The position numbers and the translations under genes are program-made. Positions 41,072 through 49,242 of a DNA stretch of 49,242 nucleotides are shown here, piece by piece (within the stretch, counting starts at the first letter, position 1; each line of letters begins with the position of its first letter). The DNA is taken from NCBI RefSeq assembly GCF_937859915.1, contig NZ_CALMAW010000009.1, positions 1 through 49,242 of the forward strand. The letters are read 5' to 3'. This stretch comes from an uncultured Sphingomonas sp. Lineage in GTDB: Bacteria > Pseudomonadota > Alphaproteobacteria > Sphingomonadales > Sphingomonadaceae. Below the pieces are notes generated by a model, which saw nothing but the letters and a program-made list of their open reading frames with translations, had not been told where the DNA came from and did no database searches.

Positions 41072-44000
41072 GCGGCTTCAACCTCTCCGCGCTGGCGGTC
41101 CGCGAGCGCGCGGTCACGCTGTTCCTGATCCTCGCGATTTCGGTGGCCGGGCTGTTCGCCTTCTTTCATCTCGGGCGCGCCGAGGACCCGACCTTTACGA
41201 TCAAGTCGATGACCTTCGTCACGACGTGGCCCGGCGCCACCGCGCAGGAGATGCAGGATCAGGTCGCCGAGCCGCTCGAGAAGCGGATGCAGGAGCTCAA
41301 ATGGTATGATCGCGCCGAGACGTTTACGCGTCCGGGTCTTGCCTTCACGACGGTGACGCTCAAGGATCCGACACCGCCTGCCGAAGTGCCCGAGGAATTC
41401 TACCAGGCGCGCAAGAAGCTCGGAGACGAGGCGCTCAAACTGCCCACCGGCGTCGCCGGCCCCTTCATCAACGACGAATATGGCGACGTGACCTTCGCGC
41501 TCTACGCGCTGAAAGCACGCGGCGAGCCGCAGCGGCTGCTCGTCCGCCAGGCCGAGGCGCTGCGCCAGCGGCTGCTCCACGTCGCGGGCGTCAAGAAGGT
41601 CAACATCATCGGCGAGCGGCCCGAGAAGATCTACGTCGAATTCTCCTATGCCCGCCTCGCCAATCTCGGCGTCTCCGCGCGCGACGTGTTCGCCGCGCTC
41701 GCCAACCAGAATCTCGTCACCCCCGCCGGGTCGATCGACACCGACGGTCCCCAGGTCCAGGTCCGGCTCGATGGCGCGCTCGACGATGTCCAGAAGATCA
41801 AGGACACGCCGATCGTCGCGGGCGGCAAGACGCTCAAGCTCTCCGACATCGCCGACGTCAGGCGCGGCTACGAGGATCCCGCCACCTTCCTGATCCGCAA
41901 CCAGGGCGAGCCCGCGCTCGAACTCGGCGTGGTGATGAAGGAACGCTACAACGGCCTCCAGCTCGGCAAGGATCTCGACGCCGAGGCGAAGGCGATCTCC
42001 GCCGACATGCCGCTCGGCCTCTCCTTCACCAAGGTCACCGACCAGGCGGTGAACATCAAGGAGGCGTACGGTGAGTTCATGCTGAAGTTCTTCGTCGCGC
42101 TGGCGGTGGTGATCGCGGTCAGCCTGATCAGCCTCGGCTGGCGTGTCGGCATCGTCGTCGCGCTGGCGGTGCCGCTGACGCTCGCCGGGGTGTTCGTGAT
42201 CATGCTGGCGACGGGCCGCGACTTCGACCGGATCACGCTCGGCGCGCTCATCCTCTCGCTCGGCCTGCTGGTCGACGACGCGATCATCATCATCGAGACG
42301 ATCGTGGTGAAGATGGAGGAGGGCCACGACCGCATCACCGCCGCCACCTACGCCTGGGGCCATACCGCGGCGCCGATGCTGGCCGGCACGCTGGTCACCA
42401 CGATCGGGCTGATGCCCGTCGGCTTCGCCAAGTCGAGCGCGGGCGAATATGCCGGCAACATCTTCTGGGTGGTCGGCTTCGCCTTGCTGACCTCGTGGGT
42501 CGTGGCGGTGGTGTTCACCCCCTATCTCGGCGTCAAGCTGCTCCCCGACATCAAGGCGATCGAGGGCGGCCATGCCGCGATCTACGGTACGCCGCGCTAT
42601 AATCGGTTGCGCGCGCTGATCTCCTGGACGGTCGACAACAAGAAGAAGGTGGCGCTGACCGTCGTCGCGCTGTTCTTCGTCGCGGTGTTCTTCATGGGCT
42701 TCGTCAAGCAGCAGTTCTTCCCGATCTCGGATCGGCCCGAAGTACTCGTCGAGGTGCAGATGCCCGAAGGCAGCAGCATCGAGACGACCAGCGCCGCCAC
42801 CGCGAAGATGGAGGCGTGGCTGCGCAAGCAGCCCGAGGCGAAGATCGTCACGAGCTACGTCGGGCAGGGGGCGCCGCGCTTCTTCCTCGCGATGTCGCCC
42901 GAGCTGCCCGATCCGTCCTTCGCCAAGATCGTCGTGCTGACGCCGAGCAAGGAGGATCGCGAGACGCTCAAGCTGCGCGTCCGCCAGGTCGCGGCACAGG
43001 GCCTTGTCCCCGGCGCGCGCATCCGTGCGACGCAGATCGTGTTCGGGCCCTATTCGCCTTTCCCGGTCGCGTTCCGCGTGATGGGGCCGGAGGAGGACAA
43101 GGTCCGCGCGATCGCCGAACAGGTCCGCCAGGCCATGCTCAAGAACGGATCGATGCGGCAGGTCAACACCGACTGGGGCGAGCGCGTGCCGACCGTCCAC
43201 GTCGTGCTCGACCAGGATCGGCTGCGCGCGATCGGCCTCTCCTCGCATGATGCCGCGCAGCAGCTCCAGTTTCTGTTGACCGGCACGCCGGTCACGCAGA
43301 TCCGCGAGGATATCCGGTCCGTCGAGGTGATCGCGCGCAGCGCCGGCCCCGACCGCCTCGACCCCGCCAAGCTCGACGCGTTCACGCTCACCGGCAGCGC
43401 CGGGCAGCGCGTCCCGCTCGGCCAGATCGGCAAGGCCGAGATCCGCATGGAGGATCCGATCCTGCGCCGTCGCGACCGCTATACGACGATCACCGTGCGC
43501 GGCGACATCGGCGAACAATATCAGCCGCCGGACATCTCGCTCGCGGTGATCAAGCAGATCAAGCCGATCGTCGATGCGCTCCCGCCGGGCTACAAGATCG
43601 AAACCGCCGCCGCGCTCGAGGAGGCCGGCAAGGCGAACGTCGCGCTGGCCGCGGTCTTCCCGCTGATGATCATCCTGATGATGGTGGTGATCATCTTCCA
43701 GGTCCGCTCGATGTCGGCGATGGCGATGGTGCTGCTGACCGCGCCGTTGGCGTTGGTCGGGGTCGTGCCGACATTGCTGCTGTTCAACCAGCCATTCGGG
43801 TTCAACGCGATCCTGGCATTGATCGCGCTCGCCGGGATCATCATGCGCAACACGCTGATCCTGATCGGACAGATCCACCAGAATGAGGCCGACGGGCTCG
43901 ATCCCTATCATGCCGTCGTCGAGGCGACGGTGCAGCGCGCGCGACCGGTGGTGCTGACCGCGCTCGCCGCGGTGTTCGCCTTCATCCCGCTGACCTTCTC

Positions 44001-44172
44001 GGTGTTCTGGGGCTCGCTCGCCTTCACGCTGATCGGGGGGACGATCGGGGGCACGGCGCTGACGCTGGTGTTCCTGCCGGCGCTCTATGCGATCTGGTAT
44101 CGGATCAGGCCGGCACGCGAGACCGCGCCGAACCGGATGCCGTCGCATCGCACGGCGCCTTCTGCGGGCTAG
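41068..44172 (+). CDS. RND efflux pump permease
   Basis: This 1034-residue inner-membrane proton antiporter of the AcrB/HAE-1 class has the N-terminal helix (AVTLFLILAISVAGLFAFFHLGRAEDP) and two duplicated halves with large periplasmic loops. The proton-relay Asp pair is at 403-404 (LLVDDAIIII), matching AcrB Asp407/408. It exports hydrophobic or amphiphilic compounds together with the adaptor upstream and the divergently encoded outer-membrane factor. Substrates are not predictable, but detoxification of aromatic intermediates from the adjacent catabolic region is conceivable. Confidence 0.95.
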   Translation: MSGFNLSALAVRERAVTLFLILAISVAGLFAFFHLGRAEDPTFTIKSMTFVTTWPGATAQEMQDQVAEPLEKRMQELKWYDRAETFTRPGLAFTTVTLKDPTPPAEVPEEFYQARKKLGDEALKLPTGVAGPFINDEYGDVTFALYALKARGEPQRLLVRQAEALRQRLLHVAGVKKVNIIGERPEKIYVEFSYARLANLGVSARDVFAALANQNLVTPAGSIDTDGPQVQVRLDGALDDVQKIKDTPIVAGGKTLKLSDIADVRRGYEDPATFLIRNQGEPALELGVVMKERYNGLQLGKDLDAEAKAISADMPLGLSFTKVTDQAVNIKEAYGEFMLKFFVALAVVIAVSLISLGWRVGIVVALAVPLTLAGVFVIMLATGRDFDRITLGALILSLGLLVDDAIIIIETIVVKMEEGHDRITAATYAWGHTAAPMLAGTLVTTIGLMPVGFAKSSAGEYAGNIFWVVGFALLTSWVVAVVFTPYLGVKLLPDIKAIEGGHAAIYGTPRYNRLRALISWTVDNKKKVALTVVALFFVAVFFMGFVKQQFFPISDRPEVLVEVQMPEGSSIETTSAATAKMEAWLRKQPEAKIVTSYVGQGAPRFFLAMSPELPDPSFAKIVVLTPSKEDRETLKLRVRQVAAQGLVPGARIRATQIVFGPYSPFPVAFRVMGPEEDKVRAIAEQVRQAMLKNGSMRQVNTDWGERVPTVHVVLDQDRLRAIGLSSHDAAQQLQFLLTGTPVTQIREDIRSVEVIARSAGPDRLDPAKLDAFTLTGSAGQRVPLGQIGKAEIRMEDPILRRRDRYTTITVRGDIGEQYQPPDISLAVIKQIKPIVDALPPGYKIETAAALEEAGKANVALAAVFPLMIILMMVVIIFQVRSMSAMAMVLLTAPLALVGVVPTLLLFNQPFGFNAILALIALAGIIMRNTLILIGQIHQNEADGLDPYHAVVEATVQRARPVVLTALAAVFAFIPLTFSVFWGSLAFTLIGGTIGGTALTLVFLPALYAIWYRIRPARETAPNRMPSHRTAPSAG

Positions 44173-44376
44173 CAGGCGGGCACGGGCGAACGGCTGACCT
44201 CTCGCCGGGGCGTCGCCGGGGTTGAGGAGATCTTTGCGCCTGTGCGGCGTCGCGATCCCGCCGCGTCCGGCGCCGGTTATGGCACGCGGGCAAAGTCGTC
44301 GCATATGGCACGATGCCGATCGAGCCGTCTGCCGGGCCACGGACGAAGCGCGCGGCATGATATCGTTAAAGAAAAA

Positions 44377-44453
44377 TGGTCGGGGAGAGAGGATTCGAAC
44401 CTCCGGCCCCTGCCTCCCGAAGACAGTGCTCTACCAGGCTGAGCTACTCCCCG
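44377..44453 (-). tRNA. tRNA-Pro (anticodon CGG)
   Basis: This 77-base tRNA folds completely. The acceptor is CGGGGAG/CTCCCCG with discriminator A and an encoded CCA. The D arm is AGCTC...GAGC, the anticodon stem CTGTC/GGCAG with loop TTCGGGA, and the T arm has GGTTCGAATCC. The anticodon CGG reads CCG proline codons, which are frequent in this GC-rich genome. It is antisense-oriented to lepA and sits 247 bases from it. Confidence 0.95.
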
Positions 44454-44583
44454 ACGGAGCACCGGTCGTTTTTATCACTCGGGAGCCGACCGGCGGTGCC
44501 AAGCGGGGTGGCCTATAGGCAGGCCCGACGGGCTCGGCAAGCGTCTCTTTTGCGCCGGGCGCCGATTTCGCGACCACCCCCGT

Positions 44584-44619
44584 CGTCCGCCCCCGCCGTC
44601 CGCCCCCGCCGTCCGCCTC
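44584..44619. repeat. Short 13-bp tandem repeat between tRNA-Pro and lepA
   Basis: The unit CGTCCGCCCCCGC occurs at 44584 and 44597, and partially at 44610. It lies about 80-115 bases upstream of the lepA start. It may be simple-sequence slippage; no function is indicated. Confidence 0.6.
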
Positions 44620-44699
44620 AACGGACGCGCCGCTTGGGCAATGCGGCGTGCGGTGCTATCGGGCGCGCACGCTTTCCCGCCCGAGGACGATTTCCCACC

Positions 44700-46511
<1,812 letters not shown>

Positions 46512-46522
46512 GCCCCGAGCGC

Positions 46523-46608
46523 CGTCCTTGCGACCCCGGGCTAGAGCCGGGGCAAGCAATCCGGGTCCGGCCCGTGGACCGCTATGGCGCTTCGCACTCG
46601 CCATGACG
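46523..46608. repeat. Palindromic intergenic repeat after lepA
   Basis: The sequence runs from CGTCCTTGCGACCCCGGGCT through AGCAATCCGGG to CACTCGCCATGACGG. It matches the outline CGTC-TTGCGA...GCAATCC...TCGCAATGACGG of a common proteobacterial intergenic element. It includes the hairpin CCCCGG-N7-CCGGGG, which could assist lepA termination, though no T-run follows. Confidence 0.5.
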
Positions 46609-46779
46609 GCAGCGAGGGCGGCAAGCGCCCGACAACTATGTTGATGGCAGGACTTCGCCGTTCTGGAAAGCAGACGGGCGAGAACCTCAATATTCGGCGT
46701 GTCCGAACCGCTTTGCGATGGGGAACCCGGCTGTTACGAAATGAGTTTCGCCGAAAGACTGTTCGGAGAGGTTGCGATC

Positions 46780-47118
46780 ATGACGCTAGCTCGATCCCTT
46801 ACCTTCGTAGCGCTTGCCATTGGACTGGCCACCCCCGGCCTTGCGCAGATCTATGGTCCCTATGCCAGTAACCGCATAAGGGGATCGTCTTCGGTGCAAG
46901 ACTATCGTCGCAACATTGCCGACTATAAGCGCCTTGTCGCGAAGAAAAGACGCGAGGACGGCGGATCGTTGACGTTTCACGATCAAGACATGCTGGATCG
47001 ACGCTTGAAACAGATCGTTTCCGAAGAGACGGTAAAGCGTCATCCTCTTTGGTCCACAGATCGGGTGGACGCATTTGACGCCAAGCTGATTGCGAGCCAT
47101 CCCAATTGGACCAACTAA
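46780..47118 (+). CDS. Small hypothetical secreted protein
   Basis: This 112-residue protein has a clear signal peptide (LTFVALAIGLATPGLAQ, cleavage after about residue 23) and a charged, mainly helical mature part (DYRRNIADYKRLVAKKRRED, LDRRLKQIV). GGAGAGG precedes the ATG at 46780, which was preferred over the upstream ATG at 46699. Base composition is less GC-rich than the flanks. I do not recognise the family; it is probably periplasmic. Confidence 0.7.
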   Translation: MTLARSLTFVALAIGLATPGLAQIYGPYASNRIRGSSSVQDYRRNIADYKRLVAKKRREDGGSLTFHDQDMLDRRLKQIVSEETVKRHPLWSTDRVDAFDAKLIASHPNWTN

Positions 47119-47264
47119 GGCGGCTCGATAGTCCAAGGTCGCGCGATAGTCGTTTTTGGCCCGGCTGGTCGTTGCTCTGATCGGCTTTCCGCCGGCAGGT
47201 AGGCGACGGTTGATCCAGCGGGTCTAAAGCGGGCCAAGTACAGACCATCAAAGCGCGCCATTCC

Positions 47265-47302
47265 CGTCATCGCGAGGAGCGTCGCGGCGAAGCAATCGAG
47301 CC
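47265..47302. repeat. Half of a palindromic intergenic repeat (CGTCATCGCGAGGAGCG type)
   Basis: CGTCATCGCGAGGAGCGTCG followed by CGGCGAAGCAATCGAGCC is one arm of the widespread CGTCATTGCGAGGAGCG...GAAGCAATCC element. The complementary arm is not evident. Confidence 0.55.
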
Positions 47303-47360
47303 TGGGGCTCGTGGCTCTCGATTTCTGTGCCGCGCGCGCGACGACGGCGTTGTCCGCAGG

Positions 47361-47663
47361 CTAGGGGCCCCGACAGCGTCGCTTGCGCGTGTGCCCGCGA
47401 CCGGTCACGCTTGACGGGATGACGAGCGCCGCGGCGGCCCGGCGCACGCAGCCATGTTCGCCAAGCAGCTTGAAGACGGCGCGCTGGGGCGCGGGCGTCC
47501 AGCCGTCGTAGCGGCTGTGCTCGCGCGGGACGGGCGCGAAATCGGGCGCGTCCTCGAGCATCGCCGCCGCCGCCGCGACGGCGCGCCTTCGTGCGGGTGC
47601 GGGGGGGTGCGGGTAGGGGTGTCCGTCCGGCGCGTGCCGACCGAAGACCGCGTCATAATGCAT
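47361..47663 (-). pseudogene. Short reading frame resembling a truncated sphingomonad hypothetical protein
   Basis: The 100-codon frame has an Arg/Ala/Pro-rich start and then SRYDGWTPAPQRAVFKLLGEHGCVRRAAAALV. From memory, RHDGWT...RQ...F...L...GCV is the opening of a putative HTH-containing protein family common in sphingomonads that is normally about twice as long. The frame then runs into an unrelated basic tail (GRGHTRKRRCRGP). It is probably a truncated remnant; expression is doubtful. Confidence 0.45.
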
Positions 47664-47833
47664 CGATCTTCGCTTTGACGCAGGCGGCATTGCTAATAGA
47701 CCGGTCCGGCCAGCAAGCATGGCGCTCGTAAAACAGTGTCTCACGACCCGCTGCGCGCAAGACGGGTCCTGTCGATAGTGCGTCGATATTCCTGTGCGTT
47801 CGCGGTTGTTCGATGTCGTCAGACGGGAGCTCC

Positions 47834-48841
47834 ATGATGGACTTGAAGGCCAATTTCTCCTTTACGCCGCTGCCCGCGATCGCGCAGCCGGTGCATCTGC
47901 CCTTTCCCGCCATCCTCGATCCGCTGGGGCCGCTCAAGGATCTGCCGGGGACCTGGTCGGGCACCGGCTTCAACACGATCTGGCGCCCCTTCTTCGCCAA
48001 GCCGCCGGCGAAGGAAGACGAGTTCCTCGAGCTCAACCTGACCACCGAGACGCTCGAATTCACCGCGATCAGCGGGCAGATCCCCAATCGCGGCTTCTTC
48101 CAGCCCGACATCAACATGTTCGGCCTGACCTATCTCCAGCAGATTAGCGATTCCGTGGTCGGGGCGGGCCTGCATATCGAGCCCGGAATCTGGGCGACGG
48201 TGCCGCAGACCAGCAGCCCGGCCGAGCCGCCGACGGTGGTGCGCATGGCCTCGATCCCGCACGGCACGACGATCCTCGCGCAGGGCCAGGCGCATGCCGG
48301 GCAGGGCGCGCCGATGTTTCCCGCGATCAACATCAATCCGATCCCGCCGCGCGGGCCGGCGGTGCCGTTCGAGCAGCAGAATCTGTCGCATTCGACGCCG
48401 TTCCGCTCGCCGCCCGCCAACATCGTCGGCATCACCCAGGCGATGGTCGACAATCCCAATTCGGTGCTGGCCGCGGCGATCCACGGGCAGACGATCACCG
48501 CGGTCACCATCCTCGAGGTCTCGACCGCGGCCCCCGCGCCGATCACCGGCGGCGGTACGAGCAACACCTCCTTCCTCGTCGGCGGCGCCCAGGGTCCCAA
48601 TGCGGATGCGACCAAGGTGACCTCGACCTTCTGGATCGAGACGGTCAAGGGGACGGGCGGCGCGCCCGACTTTCAGCAGCTGCAATATTCGCAGACCGTG
48701 ATGCTCAAGTTCGACGACGGCATCCTATGGCCGCACGTCACGGTCGGCACGCTGCGCAAGCATGTCCAGGTGGCGGTGCCGCCGACCTTCGTCGATCCGC
48801 ATATTCCGGTCGACGTGCTGGCCAGGATCCGCGCGGGCTAG
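47834..48841 (+). CDS. Conserved nitrobindin-like/heme-binding-type protein
   Basis: The 335-residue protein has a GTWSGTGFNTIWRP segment near residues 39-52, reminiscent of the G-T-W-x-G-x-G signature of nitrobindin/FABP-like beta-barrels. Beta-rich, Pro- and Asn-rich sequence follows, and it ends in QYSQTVMLKFDDGILWPHVTVGTL. There is no signal peptide or membrane helix. Similar bacterial proteins are often labelled heme-binding; I cannot point to a heme ligand. GGGAG precedes the ATG at 47834; 47813 and 47837 are alternative starts. Confidence 0.7.
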   Translation: MMDLKANFSFTPLPAIAQPVHLPFPAILDPLGPLKDLPGTWSGTGFNTIWRPFFAKPPAKEDEFLELNLTTETLEFTAISGQIPNRGFFQPDINMFGLTYLQQISDSVVGAGLHIEPGIWATVPQTSSPAEPPTVVRMASIPHGTTILAQGQAHAGQGAPMFPAININPIPPRGPAVPFEQQNLSHSTPFRSPPANIVGITQAMVDNPNSVLAAAIHGQTITAVTILEVSTAAPAPITGGGTSNTSFLVGGAQGPNADATKVTSTFWIETVKGTGGAPDFQQLQYSQTVMLKFDDGILWPHVTVGTLRKHVQVAVPPTFVDPHIPVDVLARIRAG

Positions 48842-49242
48842 GGCGCGCCGCAGGGCTCGGCGCGGCGCCTCGGCCGCGGTGCGTGCGCATCGGGCGGCGA
48901 GGCTGTCGCCGCAGAGCCGAGGCTCATGCTGCGCCAGGGGCCGACGAGGATCGCCGGGCGGACGCCGCAGCCCGGCTCTCGTCTCGAACCCGCAGGCCGA
49001 TCGTAGGTCGCGCGCGTCACTGCCGGGAATGGAGACCGTCTCGGCGAAAGGCGCGGATATCCGATGGCGTCGGCTGCCTACGGATCAACGGTCGCGTCGG
49101 TCGCAACATACGTCGGAGGTCGCAACATACGTCTGAGGTCGCAAGATGCGTCTGAGGTCGCAAGATACGTCTGACCGGGCGTCGCATCCTGACCGGCGTC
49201 GCGCGCCTGGCCAGGGGCGCCGGCGGCGGCGCGGGCCTGGGC
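48842..49242. other. Terminal intergenic stretch with tandem repeat
   Basis: No credible gene is present; reading frames are short and Arg/Ala-rich shadows. The stretch contains the 19-bp tandem repeat at 49099-49174. It ends in a GCGGGCCTGGGC sequence that also occurs near the beginning of the window (54-65). Confidence 0.55.
49099..49174. repeat. Four tandem copies of a 19-bp unit
   Basis: The unit GGTCGCAASATRCGTCKGA (S = C or G, R = A or G, K = G or T) is repeated head-to-tail at 49099, 49118, 49137 and 49156 without spacer. Copies 1 and 2 have AACATACG; copies 3 and 4 have AAGATGCG or AAGATACG. The unit contains CGTC/GACG-like half-sites. Position near the window edge prevents assignment to a gene. 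Confidence 0.85.

Noticed and set aside
40909-44358. Very long minus-strand open frame (about 1,149 codons) opposite the RND pump
   Set aside because: It is the antisense shadow of a high-GC gene, with His/Arg/Asp-rich low-complexity translation and no family resemblance, while the plus strand encodes a complete, canonical adaptor and pump.
46512-46608. Intrinsic terminator after lepA
   Set aside because: A stable hairpin exists (CCCCGG-N7-CCGGGG), but no T-run follows and the segment matches a dispersed palindromic repeat.
49099-49174. CRISPR array
   Set aside because: The 19-bp units are contiguous with no spacers, and no cas genes are in the window.

Overview
The window is about 49 kb of very GC-rich DNA with alphaproteobacterial character, most likely a sphingomonad (Sphingomonas or a close relative). 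This rests on the GTG and ATG starts with tightly coupled ATGA overlaps, on Sphingomonas-style palindromic intergenic repeats of the type 'CGTCATCCCGGACTTGATCC', and on the CorA, SatP, GalM, LepA and RND gene types. The assignment is inference from style and protein families, not from a marker gene.

Layout. Bases 1-5.7 kb hold housekeeping and transport genes: a pirin, a CorA-type Mg2+ channel, a SatP/YaaH acetate transporter and a secreted aldose 1-epimerase. Within this stretch, 3.1-4.5 kb is a lower-GC islet with two small overlapping envelope proteins that share one sequence motif. Upstream of them is a near-consensus sigma70 promoter and about 370 nt of apparently structured, non-coding DNA.

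Bases 5.8-36.8 kb are one large accessory catabolic region of about 25 genes in several operons. It contains two separate aconitase-superfamily (LeuCD) hydratases. One is followed by an isocitrate-lyase/PEP-mutase-family lyase and an alcohol dehydrogenase. The other sits beside a GntR regulator, a family III CoA-transferase and an HMG-CoA-lyase-like enzyme. The region also has two isochorismatase-fold amidases, three PuuE/NodB-type hydrolases (the family of cyclic amide and imide hydrolases), a maleate-isomerase/arylmalonate-decarboxylase-type protein and an alpha/beta-hydrolase with a degenerate triad. The rest are two flavin monooxygenases, a frameshifted FAD-linked oxidase coupled to a methyltransferase, two aldehyde dehydrogenases, HyuA/HyuB ATP-dependent hydantoinase/oxoprolinase subunits, and an IclR regulator. 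Read together, the chemistry is ring oxidation, opening of cyclic amides, deamidation to a (substituted) maleate, hydration to a malate, then C-C cleavage to pyruvate plus a short acid or acyl-CoA. The substrate is not identifiable from sequence; an N-heterocycle or substituted maleimide is the best-fitting class.

Bases 37.1-44.2 kb hold a glycosyltransferase remnant and a tripartite RND efflux system: outer-membrane factor, divergent TetR regulator, periplasmic adaptor and RND pump. Two candidate TetR operators have identical geometry (GTGAC-N14-GTCAC). Bases 44.4-46.5 kb carry a tRNA-Pro(CGG) gene and lepA. The final 2.7 kb have a small secreted protein, a short truncated reading frame, a conserved nitrobindin-like/heme-binding-type protein and a 19-bp tandem repeat array.

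Most promising for follow-up: the substituted-maleate catabolic region with its two parallel hydratase-lyase modules, and the strongly promoted structured non-coding segment at about 4.1-4.5 kb.
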